The position numbers and the translations under genes are program-made. The notes below the pieces were generated by a model. That model saw only the letters and a list, made by a program, of their open reading frames with translations, ran no database searches and had not been told where the DNA came from. A stretch of 64,000 bases of DNA, taken from an uncultured Muribaculaceae bacterium (GTDB lineage Bacteria > Bacteroidota > Bacteroidia > Bacteroidales > Muribaculaceae). Shown here piece by piece: positions 7,680-16,937 of this stretch. Each line of letters starts with the position of its first letter. Within the stretch, counting starts at the first letter, position 1. Where the stretch lies: assembly GCA_944321865.1 (NCBI GenBank), contig CALUMZ010000005.1, positions 16,458 through 80,457 of the forward strand. The letters are read 5' to 3'.

Positions 7680-8768
7680 CTATTTCACTATGCCCTTCTC
7701 AAGATACTCGGCAAGGTTCATGCGCACGCGCTCTCCGGCACGCTCCATGGCCACCTTGGCCATGTCGGAGTCTACCATCAACTTCACAAGTTGCTCAAAC
7801 GAGGTCTTTTGCGGATTCCACCCAAGCTCGCGCCGCGCCTTCGATGGGTCGCCCCACAGGTTGACAACATCGGTGGGACGGTAAAAATCGGGCGACACCT
7901 CCACAAGCACGCGCCCGGTCTTGGCATCTATCCCCTTCTCATGCTCACCTTCGCCCTCGAAGCGCAATTCGATGCCGGCATACTTGAAAGCAAGCGTGCA
8001 AAATTCACGCACCGAGTGCTGCTCACCGGTAGCTATTACAAAATCTTCGGGCCTGTCGTTCTGCAATATCAGCCACATGCACTCCACATAGTCCTTGGCA
8101 TAGCCCCAGTCACGCAGCGACGACAGGTTGCCGAGGTACAGTTTATCTTGCTTGCCCTGCGCGATGCGCGCCGCGGCAAGTGTTATCTTGCGCGTCACGA
8201 ATGTCTCGCCGCGCCGTTCCGACTCATGGTTGAACAGTATGCCCGAACAGCAAAACATGCCGTAGGCCTCACGATATTCTTTCACAATCCAATATCCATA
8301 GAGCTTTGCCACGGCATACGGGCTGTAAGGGTGGAACGGTGTAAGTTCGTTTTGCGGAACCTGCTCCACCTTGCCGTAAAGTTCGGAGGTCGATGCCTGA
8401 TAGATGCGGCACGTGCCGGCAAGCCCGCACTGGCGCACGGCCTCAAGGATGCGCAGCACTCCGGTGGCATCGACGTCGGCCGTAAATTCGGGCGCGTCAA
8501 ACGACACCTGCACGTGGCTCTGCGCGGCAAGGTTGTACACCTCGTCGGGACGCACTTTGCTCACCACTTGTATCAGGCTCATCGAGTCGCCAAGGTCGGC
8601 ATAGTGCAAGTGGAATCGTTCATGCCCCTCAAGGTGCGCTATGCGTTCGCGGTAATCGACCGACGACCGCCTTATTGTTCCATGTACGTCATACCCTTTC
8701 TCAAGCAGGAACTCGGCAAGGAACGAACCGTCCTGACCGGTTATTCCCGTTATTAACGCTCTCTTCAT
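7680..8768 (-). CDS. gmd: GDP-mannose 4,6-dehydratase
   Basis: The enzyme converts GDP-D-mannose to GDP-4-keto-6-deoxymannose. [19 protein letters not shown] is the NAD(P)-binding loop, [13 protein letters not shown] and [14 protein letters not shown] are the family blocks with the catalytic Thr/Ser and Glu, and [12 protein letters not shown] holds the Tyr and Lys. [17 protein letters not shown] and [11 protein letters not shown] are Gmd-specific. The length is 362 residues, as expected. It heads the three-gene GDP-fucose unit that lies after the terminator-like hairpin at 8855-8910; a promoter of its own is likely, but I see no clear TANNTTTG box in the 86 bases upstream. Confidence 0.95.
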   Translation of the reverse strand: MKRALITGITGQDGSFLAEFLLEKGYDVHGTIRRSSVDYRERIAHLEGHERFHLHYADLGDSMSLIQVVSKVRPDEVYNLAAQSHVQVSFDAPEFTADVDATGVLRILEAVRQCGLAGTCRIYQASTSELYGKVEQVPQNELTPFHPYSPYAVAKLYGYWIVKEYREAYGMFCCSGILFNHESERRGETFVTRKITLAAARIAQGKQDKLYLGNLSSLRDWGYAKDYVECMWLILQNDRPEDFVIATGEQHSVREFCTLAFKYAGIELRFEGEGEHEKGIDAKTGRVLVEVSPDFYRPTDVVNLWGDPSKARRELGWNPQKTSFEQLVKLMVDSDMAKVAMERAGERVRMNLAEYLEKGIVK

Positions 8769-8854
8769 ACTATTTTGATTTCGTACAGTTTATGCATTTT
8801 AGTTTGCAATATTCGCAATTTTTTTCGGGTTATGCAAATAAAAGTAAATAAAAC

Positions 8855-8910
8855 GGGCGAAGCCGCATATCTGCAAAAGCTGTTTCCTTTGCAGATATGC
8901 GGCTCCGCCC
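8855..8910 (-). terminator. Strong terminator hairpin after the capsule cluster
   Basis: The arms GGGCGAAGCCGCATATCTGC and its near-perfect complement enclose a short loop, giving a stem of over 20 base pairs. On the minus strand it is followed by a T-rich stretch (GTTTTATTTACTTTTAT), as in an intrinsic terminator. It lies 31 bases after the wecG stop, so it probably ends the long capsule transcript before gmd. Confidence 0.8.
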
Positions 8911-8940
8911 GACATTTCTCTCTCCGACAGGCCGGGGCAA

Positions 8941-9687
8941 TCAGTGCCGACTTGCACGCCTGCTCCGCCGCCACTCTTGCACCAACAGTCGTGGCAACGA
9001 ACTGACTATGCCCCAGCACCGGCGCAACTGCTTGCGCGGCTCGCTGAAGATGCGGTGCACGAATTCAAGGTGGTGCCTCACCATCCATTGCGGCGCGCGG
9101 CTCACGTTCACGCCGCTGTAAAACTTGAACGCCGCCCCCACGGCAATCATCACGCCGCGGCGCAAGTGTGGCTTCAACAGGCTCATGAATATCTCCTGCT
9201 TGGGCGCACCGAGTGCCACCCAAATGATGTCGGCGCCATCATTCTCGATGCGCCGTGCTATTGCCGGGTAGTCAAACTCCCCGACCGCACAGAACGGCAG
9301 TTCGTAGAAGTCCATTCCCGCCACATCGGGATTAACCTTGGCAAGTTGCCCCTTCAGCCCGTCGAGTATCTCCTGCGACGTACCCATGAACGCCATCCGG
9401 TATTTGCGGCTGCTCACGATGTCCATGAATATCTGGCTGCCGCAATACTGCTCGCGCCGGCGGCCGTAGATCCACTTGATGTAAAGCGGCACATAGCTGC
9501 TGTCGCACACCGAGAAGATTGCCCCGTCGACCACCCGGCGATAAGCGGGGTCGCGGTTCACCATGTCGAGTATCACACCGTCGGCCACGCACACATAGCC
9601 CGGCTCTCCCCGGCGCACGCATTCGTCAATGGCCGACAAGGCACGGGCTTTATCAAACTCGTACCGTATATTAAAATAAGTCTCCAT
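8941..9687 (-). CDS. WecG/TagA/CpsF-family glycosyltransferase
   Basis: The WecG/TagA/CpsF family adds the second sugar to undecaprenyl-linked intermediates, classically ManNAc or ManNAcA transfer. Conserved blocks are ADGVILDMVNR near residue 35, CGSQIFMDIV, IIWVALGAPKQEIFM near residue 175 and MIAVGAAFKFYSG. The length is 248 residues from the ATG at 9687. An in-frame upstream extension to 9789 has no family similarity. It is the last gene of the capsule transcript before the terminator hairpin. The acceptor and donor sugars cannot be read from the sequence. Confidence 0.9.
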   Translation of the reverse strand: METYFNIRYEFDKARALSAIDECVRRGEPGYVCVADGVILDMVNRDPAYRRVVDGAIFSVCDSSYVPLYIKWIYGRRREQYCGSQIFMDIVSSRKYRMAFMGTSQEILDGLKGQLAKVNPDVAGMDFYELPFCAVGEFDYPAIARRIENDGADIIWVALGAPKQEIFMSLLKPHLRRGVMIAVGAAFKFYSGVNVSRAPQWMVRHHLEFVHRIFSEPRKQLRRCWGIVSSLPRLLVQEWRRSRRASRH

Positions 9688-9795
9688 CGTGATTAAAAAA
9701 CAGTGAAGCAATGAGAGACGCACCCTGCATGCACGCCTCAAATTCAACAAAAATGCCCTCGAAAGCAACCTGCACCTTGCACAACGCAAGTCAGG

Positions 9796-10877
9796 CTACA
9801 ACTGCTTGCTCATCCGCTTGCAAACAGTGTCCTTAACCCAAGCAATGGCAAACGAGCCTGCAAACAATATCGGCACTATTACAAAAAAGTAGATGCCAAA
9901 TTGCGACTGGTCAACGAAATAGTGTTCCAAGAAATATGGATACACAAGCCTGTCCATCATGTAACAGCACAGATACATGTCGAGCGACAGCACCGACACC
10001 TTCATCAACGCAGCCCGCAGCCACGGCGAGCCGAAATTCGCCTTGTACAGCAACAGGAACACCGCCACGGCTATAACCGTTCCCGTCACGCCAGCAAAAC
10101 CTCCCGTGGGAGAAATCATGGTGTGGTTGCTCACAAACAGCGCATTGAATGTGGGATTTATGATGCACAACAGCACTATGACGGCCACCAATTTCCATTT
10201 TGCCGGTTGCGGGCTGTACTCCCGCACATAGCTGCCGGCGAAGAAAAACATGAGCGGATAAATCTTTATCCAAAAGCCCGGGACAAGGTGAAGCCCGTAA
10301 CGGTTCAACAAGTCGGGCAGGGCGGTCATCAGGTAAAGCGTCAGTAGCAGCACATGTTTTTGCCTCCGTGTGGGTATCGCCTTGTAAAGCATGTTAAGAA
10401 ACGGGGTGAGCAGAAACAGCCCTATCCACATCTCAATATACCACCCGTAAGGAATGGCCGAAAAATCAAGCACTTTCAATCCCCATTGCAGCCACGACAG
10501 CTGCTCCTCATGCAAATAATACCGGCGGAACAGTATTGTGACAATCGAAAAGAGCAGATATGCAAACAGCACCCTGACGCAACCGCGGTAATACTTGCGC
10601 GACACCGTCTTATTGGCGTTCAGGTACCCCCGTGAGCATTATGAACAACGGCACCCCGGTGGCAAACAACGGATTCGCCGACCCTTGAATAAACATCGAC
10701 ACTCCCTCAAATATGGTTTGCCGAAATGGAGTGTTAAGCGAAATAAAGTGTCCGCTTATCACAAACAAAATCGCCAACGTGCGCACAAGGTCAAGCCCTA
10801 CAGCCCTATTTTGGCACGACTTTTGCCCCCCCCCGATTAGGTTTTTGAGAGGCTGTAACTGCTGCTTCTAAATCCAT
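9796..10877 (-). pseudogene. Acyltransferase-3 (OafA/WecH type) gene with two frameshifts
   Basis: Joined across two frame changes, this encodes a full multi-pass O-acyltransferase. A first segment from the ATG at 10877 leads to GLDLVRTLAILFVISGHF, FATGVPLFIMLTG and then YLNANKTVSRKYYRG, followed by about eight further membrane spans. As it stands the ATG frame runs into a C9 (G9 on the coding strand) tract at 10826-10834, which shifts it to a stop six codons later; eight G would restore the frame. A second +1 shift at a five-base C run (10627-10631) splits LTG from YLN; four bases would restore it. Two independent breaks favour a decayed gene or sequence errors over simple switching. The family O-acetylates polysaccharides or lipids. 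It lies 21 bases after a GT4 gene in the capsule operon. Confidence 0.85.
10826..10834 (-). repeat. G9 homopolymer near the 5' end of the acyltransferase gene (frame broken)
   Basis: Nine C on the plus strand (nine G in the coding sense) lie about 15 codons after the ATG. With nine bases the reading frame ends at once; with eight it enters the conserved GLDLVR segment. Its position near the 5' end is typical of on/off contingency tracts. Confidence 0.9.
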
Positions 10878-10898
10878 TTCTAAGTTATTATATTACAA

Positions 10899-12062
10899 CT
10901 ATTTATTTGTTATTACCTTTTCAAACAGCCGCTCCCACTGCCCGTACACGGCCTCCGACGAGTAGCAGCGGCGGAGCTTGTCGTGCGCACGGCGGCCGAG
11001 TTCGGCAACCGTCGGGCGGTCGTTCCACAGCTCCACCACGCGGCGTTCCAGCTCGTCGGTGTCGCCGGGCGAGAACAGCCGCCCTATGGTAGCATCGTCG
11101 CGCCCTATTATCTCGCTGAATCCGCCATGATCGGGACCAATGGTGGGCTTGCCATATTGCGCTGCCTCGAGTATCGACATCGGAAACCCTTCATACCACC
11201 GGCTCGCCATCACGAAGAATGCCGCTCTGCGGTAAAAGTTCTCCAAGTCGGCACCCGACAAGTAACCCGTCAATTGGCAATTGGCGGGAACATTCTCTGT
11301 CAACTCCTTGTCGCGCACCTCGCCCGCCAACTTAAAGGTGATTTCGGGGTGGCGGCGGGCAACCTCCATTATCATGTCGATGCCCTTCTCCCGGCTCAAC
11401 CTGCCGCAATAGGCCACATAGTTGCCGACGGGGGCAACCTCGGTCTGCACCGAGTCCATAAAATTGGGAATCACGCAAATACGGTCGGCCGGGAAACCGG
11501 CTTCCATCAGTTTCCGCCGCTGGAAATCGGTGATGCAGGCGTAGGCCGTCACATTGCGGCGATATGCCCCGGTAACCCGCGCCACGGCATTGCGCAACGC
11601 ATATCCCGTCGACTTCAGCAACGAATGCTCGCAATTATACCGCACGCAACCCCATTCGTTGCCACGCCTAAGGCACAACTCGCACGGCCTCCCGTCGCGC
11701 ATAAACAGTCCCGTGGGACAAATCAGGCGGAAGTTGTGGACGGTCATCACCACCGGCACTCCCACCTTGCGGCATTCACGCAGGGCCGCCGGACTGATGA
11801 AAGGATAAAGATTGTGCACATTCACCACGTCGGGACGCTCGCGGCGCAACGCCTCGCGCATTCCGCGCACCCCGCGTGGCGAATACACGCCTGCCACGAA
11901 GCCATGCACCCGCCCCATGAAACTCTCGCGGCTTCCCTCCGAAGTGAGCCTGTAAAAAACCACCTCATGCCCATGCGCACGGAGCATCGCCGCCATCTTG
12001 TCGACCACGGCCTCCTCCCCGCTATATTTCCCATAGTCGTTATGTACAATCAAAACCTTCAT
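10899..12062 (-). CDS. Family 4 glycosyltransferase
   Basis: A GT-B retaining glycosyltransferase. The N-terminal domain begins VLIVHNDYGKYSGEEAVV, and the C-terminal nucleotide-sugar domain carries YCGRLSREKGIDMIMEVA and the acidic E(x7)E motif region YEGFPMSILEAAQYGKP. A cysteine cluster CELCLRRGNEWGCVRYNC near residue 130 is typical of one subgroup of capsule GT4 enzymes. The length is 387 residues. Donor and acceptor are unknown. It lies upstream (in transcription) of the broken acyltransferase and downstream of an inserted repeat copy. Confidence 0.9.
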   Translation of the reverse strand: MKVLIVHNDYGKYSGEEAVVDKMAAMLRAHGHEVVFYRLTSEGSRESFMGRVHGFVAGVYSPRGVRGMREALRRERPDVVNVHNLYPFISPAALRECRKVGVPVVMTVHNFRLICPTGLFMRDGRPCELCLRRGNEWGCVRYNCEHSLLKSTGYALRNAVARVTGAYRRNVTAYACITDFQRRKLMEAGFPADRICVIPNFMDSVQTEVAPVGNYVAYCGRLSREKGIDMIMEVARRHPEITFKLAGEVRDKELTENVPANCQLTGYLSGADLENFYRRAAFFVMASRWYEGFPMSILEAAQYGKPTIGPDHGGFSEIIGRDDATIGRLFSPGDTDELERRVVELWNDRPTVAELGRRAHDKLRRCYSSEAVYGQWERLFEKVITNK

Positions 12063-12148
12063 ACCTTATCAATTGATAATTGATAATTACAATAAGCTTA
12101 CAACTCGCTAAATATCAACACATTATATCAATATCGATATCGATTGTA

Positions 12149-12320
12149 GGGGGTGTATCAAAATGCGATTTTTTCAGGTGTAGAGACGTGGCGTGCCGCG
12201 TCTCCATGACATCAATGACGCATAAAACACTCAATATCAATCCTTTTACTCAACTCAGTTGTAGAGACGCAAAATTTTGCGTCTCTACCGCCACATTGGA
12301 ATGATAATTTTGATGCACAC
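12149..12320. repeat. Dispersed MITE-like repeat copy R2, inside the capsule operon
   Basis: A nearly complete copy: left end GGGGGTGTATCAAAATGCG, GC-rich arm GTAGAGACGTGGCGTGCCGC, AT-rich spacer, perfect palindrome with half GTAGAGACGCAAAA (12261-12288), and right end ATTTTGATGCACA. It is placed between two minus-strand capsule genes, so its hairpins would be transcribed within the long mRNA. On either side (12063-12090 and 12360-12395) are short AT-rich inverted repeats of the AATTGATAATT/AATTGACAATT kind. I see no gene in 12063-12397. Confidence 0.85.
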
Positions 12321-12397
12321 ACCCCGCCACATTGAACGGGAGGGCTGCGTAGCTGCCCCTTTTAATTGTTAATTGACAATTGTCAACTGTCAATTGC

Positions 12398-13177
12398 TTA
12401 AACGTATCCCATGATGCGGTAGGCAATGTCGCCTATCCACTCATTCATTACGATTTCCCATTCCAATGCGGCACCCCAATCGGGGTAAAACGCCCTGTGG
12501 TTAAGGCGTGACGGGCATTCCAGAATATTCACGGCCATGACATCGGGCCGCAATCCCACCTTCGCGAAGCACTTCGCGCTCCGCTCCATGTGTGTGGCCG
12601 AAGTAATCAGCAGGCAATCCCGGTCGGAGATTCCCATTTGGGACAGGATTTCACACGTGTTAACGGCGTTTTGCCTTGTGTTTGTCGCCCGTTGCTCCAA
12701 TATAAAGGCTTCTCGCGGCACACCCATCTGCTCCATGTATGCCAAAAACAATCCGGCCGTAGTGCTACCATCTTCCTGCACAATTGATGTAGCGTCGCCG
12801 GTAATCAGCACACGGTCCGCAATTCCGGCCTTGTACAATCTCACGGCTTCCCACAGCCGGTCGGCACGATCTTCTTCATACACCAATTGTCCCGTCTCCT
12901 CGTTCATGTGCCCGAAACCGCCCATCACTATCGCCACCCGGTAATGCTTGCCTGCCGGCACTGCGGCACATGCCGCATACTGCCGCGCCATGCGATACTG
13001 CACATAATCGACAAGCGGATTGTTGGTAAACACCACAAACACCCCGGCAGCCACTCCGAGCAGCGTATACTTAACCTTTTTATGCTTTTCAAAATAAAAT
13101 GTCACCAACAAGATGAGCATCCAACTCACCGGTGACACCACAAAGAACCTCAACAGCTTCGACAACTCAAAAAACAT
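12398..13177 (-). CDS. YdcF/ElyC-like DUF218 membrane protein
   Basis: Two N-terminal hydrophobic spans (VVSPVSWMLILLVTFYF and TLLGVAAGVFVVFTN) anchor a DUF218 domain: RVAIVMGGFGH near residue 80, DRADRLWEAVRLYKAGIADR, ITGDATS, and ITSATHMERSAKCFAKVGL. ElyC/YdcF proteins are linked to envelope polysaccharide and undecaprenyl-carrier metabolism. The ATG at 13177 is preferred; a GTG at 13186 is possible. It lies inside the capsule operon, which fits a role in polymer metabolism, but no reaction can be assigned. Confidence 0.85.
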   Translation of the reverse strand: MFFELSKLLRFFVVSPVSWMLILLVTFYFEKHKKVKYTLLGVAAGVFVVFTNNPLVDYVQYRMARQYAACAAVPAGKHYRVAIVMGGFGHMNEETGQLVYEEDRADRLWEAVRLYKAGIADRVLITGDATSIVQEDGSTTAGLFLAYMEQMGVPREAFILEQRATNTRQNAVNTCEILSQMGISDRDCLLITSATHMERSAKCFAKVGLRPDVMAVNILECPSRLNHRAFYPDWGAALEWEIVMNEWIGDIAYRIMGYV

Positions 13178-13219
13178 AACAACCACACTACCCCAACCTA
13201 CACTTAAAGCACTTGTGTA

Positions 13220-13723
13220 CTATCCAAGCAATTTATACTTTGGGTCGTGCGTATTCCCTATTTTATGCGCAGGATTCCCGACAACTATTGCATAATCTTC
13301 AATCGTCCCCTTTACCACCGCTCCAGCACCAATGATGCAATATTTGCCTATCCGGGTGCCAGGTAGCACAATGGCTCCGGCACCGATAAAACTATGCTCG
13401 CCTATTTCAACTGCCTTGAATGCAATACTGTCATACTTACTTTCATCGACCGATGCACCTATGGCATCCAACCTGACCAAGAACGACCAATCATGAGAAA
13501 GTATGACTACTTTGGTAGAAATAACTACCCCTCCCCGAAGTGTTAATTTCCCTGAAGCGTCAAGATGCGCCGTGTAGTCGATATATGAAGGTTTTCCCGT
13601 GAATACAACCCCTTGAGTTTCATGAGCCTTTTGTATCAGCCTCATATATAACTTATTGCTCAACATACGGCAACAAAAAGCCGTTATTTTCAACACATAA
13701 AACAGTAACCTATTCATTGCCAT
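13220..13723 (-). CDS. Hexapeptide-repeat acyltransferase
   Basis: The C-terminal half is a left-handed beta-helix with hexapeptide repeats ([31 protein letters not shown]), ending with the WcaF-like [11 protein letters not shown] likely catalytic His lies in VILSHDWSF. Such enzymes O-acetylate sugars using acetyl-CoA. The length is 167 residues from the ATG at 13723, which overlaps the end of the preceding GT2 gene by 14 bases. Confidence 0.85.
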   Translation of the reverse strand: MAMNRLLFYVLKITAFCCRMLSNKLYMRLIQKAHETQGVVFTGKPSYIDYTAHLDASGKLTLRGGVVISTKVVILSHDWSFLVRLDAIGASVDESKYDSIAFKAVEIGEHSFIGAGAIVLPGTRIGKYCIIGAGAVVKGTIEDYAIVVGNPAHKIGNTHDPKYKLLG

Positions 13724-14648
13724 ATCTTTTAATAATCGACACTCTAAGTTTATCGGGCAACACCGCCAGCACAGCAAATGGCATCACTTTATAGTTCAGC
13801 GGATTGTACCAAAGCGATTTCGCCACCTCGCACAATGTTTCTACCCGCTCGCCAAAACGGACAGCCACCGAAGCCCGCATCTTGTGCCAATGCGAAATGT
13901 ATCGTTTCATCCCATGCGTGCACTTCTCACCCTTGTGAGCGCGATACAGCGACAGCAATTGCCGCCCCACGGGATCGCCCTCGTCTTGACGTCGCGGAGG
14001 CATGTTGGCATAGTCATACCCCTCTCCAAGGCCATACACGGCACCAATCTTATTGTTAAATGCAATTTGTCCTGCTACGGCAAGCCGTGCCCACGTGAGC
14101 AAGTCCTCACCCGAGCGCACTCCCACGGGGAAGCCGCCAACGGCTTGCACGGCCTGCTTGCGCACCATCACGGCCGAAGTCCACAACGGTGGGTGCGAGC
14201 AGCACGCCACCTCAAAATAATTACTCAGCATTCCGTCCTCCCCGGCAAACGGCAGTTTGCGCAGTATCGTGGGCGTAACTTTACCATCAGATCCATGAAA
14301 CTCATAGTTACAAGCATACACCGTACAATCAGGGTACTTCTTATATAAATTGTATTGAGTTTCAAGATAAGTTGGTTTCCACTCGTCGTCTGCATCAAGA
14401 AAAGCAATGAGGTCATAACGGGCCTCGGCAATCCCGCGGTTGCGGGCAGCCGACACACCGGCATTCAGCTGGCTGACGAGCCTGATGCGCTCGTCATGTA
14501 CACTGCACGCCTCATCGGCCGAGCCGTCGGTCGAGCCGTCGTCCACAATAACCACCTCAAACCGGTCGAACGTCTGCCCCAGCACCGAACGCAACGTATG
14601 CGCCACCTGCCCCGCCTTGTTATAAAGCGGAATCACCACAGAAATCAT
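13710..14648 (-). CDS. Family 2 glycosyltransferase
   Basis: A GT-A inverting glycosyltransferase: [20 protein letters not shown] at the N-terminus, [11 protein letters not shown] for nucleotide binding, and LDADDEW near residue 95 for the metal-binding DXD motif. The C-terminal part is basic and probably membrane-associated ([15 protein letters not shown]). The length is 312 residues. The ATG at 14648 is three bases after the upstream gene's stop, so they are tightly coupled. Confidence 0.92.
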   Translation of the reverse strand: MISVVIPLYNKAGQVAHTLRSVLGQTFDRFEVVIVDDGSTDGSADEACSVHDERIRLVSQLNAGVSAARNRGIAEARYDLIAFLDADDEWKPTYLETQYNLYKKYPDCTVYACNYEFHGSDGKVTPTILRKLPFAGEDGMLSNYFEVACCSHPPLWTSAVMVRKQAVQAVGGFPVGVRSGEDLLTWARLAVAGQIAFNNKIGAVYGLGEGYDYANMPPRRQDEGDPVGRQLLSLYRAHKGEKCTHGMKRYISHWHKMRASVAVRFGERVETLCEVAKSLWYNPLNYKVMPFAVLAVLPDKLRVSIIKRYGNE

Positions 14649-14651
14649 AGC

Positions 14652-15608
14652 CTATTTAAACTGTTTTATTATAGCTTCAAAGACCTGCTTTACGGCCATG
14701 CCTTTCACCAACCGTTTAATCGTTTTGAATTTCTTTTTCAATGCTGCTATCAGCTGTCTGCGATAACCGTGCTTGAACAATAAATCCATGAAATGCACTT
14801 CGCGTTGTCCGACAGAGAAAAAACCATATTTGTTTATAAAGAATTTATCAGGGACAGTGTTCCAGTCAGGTAAAGTCCAAAATACCGTCTGCTTTGCTAC
14901 CACATAATGGAAAAAAATCCATTCTTCATTTTCTGCATAAACGCAACCATGGTCAAATATCACCAATCCCGGACGTTTTTCATATCCTATATAGCTTTTA
15001 TTGTACAATTTAACATCAGTCAACCTCAGCACTAAATCACTAAAACTCTGCAATTTACCCCCCCCAATTATCTCATTTATGCGCAAATACTCGTCAAATG
15101 CGAAATGGCGTGAGTCTTGAAAGATATATTCCCATCCATTTGCATGTTGATACAACCTTAATATCTCCGGAACATTCCTGAATACAGTCAATGCTCCCGA
15201 CATATATTCTGTTGTAATCGTAAAAATATCAGAACTTTTCTTAACTTTCTCTGTAAAAAAATGGTTTATACGGCCAAATATTAAATCTATGTCACAATAC
15301 CCCACATAGCAATAACCGGTCATATAATCTTCCAATATATGCGGCCAAGCAGGTTTCAAATCACATAATTTATAGCCAGAACTGATATTGATCTCTATGC
15401 CGCATTTCTTTGTGGCCAAATCATTAAATTTCTGCCAAGTAAACGGTACGTTATGCACGTTGGCAGGCAGTTGTAGCTTCGCCGAATCCCAATCAGTAAA
15501 AAACCAGAAATCAACGTTGCCATTATATTCGCAGCCCTTAAGAAACAAATTAATAAAAGACGGTATAGGTCCGAAATAAACCACCAATAACGCTGTGTCC
15601 TTTTTCAT
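14652..15608 (-). CDS. DUF6625-type glycosyltransferase-like protein
   Basis: The N-terminus LLVVYFGPIPSFINLFLKGC followed by FWFFTDW matches the DUF6625 pattern found in polysaccharide loci. CDIDLIFG near residue 108 looks like a GT-A DXD motif. A poly-G tract of eight (15058-15065) encodes three Gly in EIIGGGKL, and the frame is intact. The gene is richer in A+T than its neighbours, which suggests separate origin. It is probably a glycosyltransferase, with unknown donor. Confidence 0.75.
   Translation of the reverse strand: MKKDTALLVVYFGPIPSFINLFLKGCEYNGNVDFWFFTDWDSAKLQLPANVHNVPFTWQKFNDLATKKCGIEINISSGYKLCDLKPAWPHILEDYMTGYCYVGYCDIDLIFGRINHFFTEKVKKSSDIFTITTEYMSGALTVFRNVPEILRLYQHANGWEYIFQDSRHFAFDEYLRINEIIGGGKLQSFSDLVLRLTDVKLYNKSYIGYEKRPGLVIFDHGCVYAENEEWIFFHYVVAKQTVFWTLPDWNTVPDKFFINKYGFFSVGQREVHFMDLLFKHGYRRQLIAALKKKFKTIKRLVKGMAVKQVFEAIIKQFK
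15058..15065 (-). repeat. G8 homopolymer in the DUF6625 gene (frame intact)
   Basis: Eight C on the plus strand encode Gly-Gly-Gly within EIIGGGKL on the minus strand. The frame continues normally on both sides, so the gene is on at this length; any single-base change would truncate it at about 60 percent of its length. Confidence 0.9.
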
Positions 15609-15634
15609 ATCATTGTCATTGCTTTATATTATCA

Positions 15635-16936
15635 CTACTGCCTACATTGGTGCAAATCAATAGCTTTCAAGAATATTCCTATAAATATGAATGGAATCAC
15701 AAAACATTGCTGCGAATAAGAAACGACATTGTCAAACGACATTGAGAAAAAGGCACCAGCACAACTTCCTACAGCCATTGCGCCCGACAGCCTCACGAAA
15801 CTGTTTTTTGGTCTTATCCACGCATGCACAATTACCTTCATTATCACCGACAAGGCAAACAGCCCGAATAAGGCTATGCCCACGATTCCCATGTCACACA
15901 AGATTTCAACATAGTCACTGTGTATGAGCTTTACAACAAATTTGTTTTTGGTATATTCTACCGACTCACCAAGCCCGGCTCCTGTTATTGGGTTGGGCTC
16001 GAAAAAGCGCGACATGTTAGCGTCCCATATAGCTTCACGTCCGTTCGACTGGATATTGTCAAAGCTCATCGAAGACACACTCATTGTCGATATGGTTTGG
16101 CTGTCGTCCATGAACATCTTCTCATGCACTTCAGGGATAAAAAACACAGCCGACACAGCCAACAATGCTATGCCAAACAGCCATGGCACAGCTTTCAACT
16201 TGTAATAAAAGAAAAAGAAGAACGACGAAGCAAGAAATATCCCACCAATTCCCGTCCGCACAACTTCGAGCACTGTTGACAGTGCAAGCCATGCAGCCGC
16301 AACGAGCCATATTCTCTTTCGGTATATCACAAACAATGCCAATGGGGCAACAAACAATGCTGAAAAGAAGTCAGCCAACGACGCATAAGCAATAAACAAG
16401 CCTCCCGACCCGAAACACAATGCGCCATACAGCCCCGGAAAGAATTTTGCACTTACTCCGCCTATCAACAATGCATATATTATGGCAATCCACGTTACCT
16501 TTTTAAACAAAAACAGAAAGTCAGCCTCGTCATTTATCGCACTGTAACCCAACCATAAGTACAAAAGCGGCAATGCGTATTTTATAAACATCATCAGCCC
16601 TTGGAACTTCACCGATGAGCAAAACAATGAATACACGGCCCACGCAAGAAACAGCATGTAACAGACAACAATCACATCAACTTTCACCTTGAATCGTGTA
16701 AATGCCAATAATAGCATCAACACTATCCAAAACGCATATTTCACAAGCGACAACGGACCCAAAAAAATCATTGCCGTTGCAAAACAGAATATCAGGAAAT
16801 GCAAGTTTCGGTCAAGCAAACAGTATACACCGCTATCAACAGGATGCTTTACTACCGTCAAATTGCACCCGGTATAAATCTTAATGGCATATATGGCAAT
16901 TATGACTGCGACTATTATGTTAAGCAACAACACCAT
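15635..16936 (-). CDS. wzy: O-antigen/capsule polymerase, Wzy type
   Basis: The protein has 433 residues with about eleven hydrophobic spans and a large loop near residues 280-340 that carries KLIHSDYVEILCDMGIVGI, the H-x-x-x-E-x-x-x-x-x-G signature of the Wzy/WaaL family. Wzy polymerases join lipid-linked repeat units at the periplasmic face of the inner membrane. There is only one such gene here and a single Wzx, consistent with a Wzx/Wzy-dependent capsule. The symbol is by function and context, since sequence similarity between Wzy proteins is always low. Confidence 0.8.
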   Translation of the reverse strand: MVLLLNIIVAVIIAIYAIKIYTGCNLTVVKHPVDSGVYCLLDRNLHFLIFCFATAMIFLGPLSLVKYAFWIVLMLLLAFTRFKVKVDVIVVCYMLFLAWAVYSLFCSSVKFQGLMMFIKYALPLLYLWLGYSAINDEADFLFLFKKVTWIAIIYALLIGGVSAKFFPGLYGALCFGSGGLFIAYASLADFFSALFVAPLALFVIYRKRIWLVAAAWLALSTVLEVVRTGIGGIFLASSFFFFFYYKLKAVPWLFGIALLAVSAVFFIPEVHEKMFMDDSQTISTMSVSSMSFDNIQSNGREAIWDANMSRFFEPNPITGAGLGESVEYTKNKFVVKLIHSDYVEILCDMGIVGIALFGLFALSVIMKVIVHAWIRPKNSFVRLSGAMAVGSCAGAFFSMSFDNVVSYSQQCFVIPFIFIGIFLKAIDLHQCRQ

Positions 16937-16937
16937 T

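Noticed and set aside
6401..8756. Long plus-strand open frames opposite the GDP-fucose genes
   Set aside because: They are antisense to clear gmd and kinase/NTase genes, have no family motifs and reflect the codon pattern of the real genes.
13186..13186. GTG start for the YdcF-like gene
   Set aside because: The ATG three codons later (13177) is the usual start type in this genome; the difference does not affect the call.
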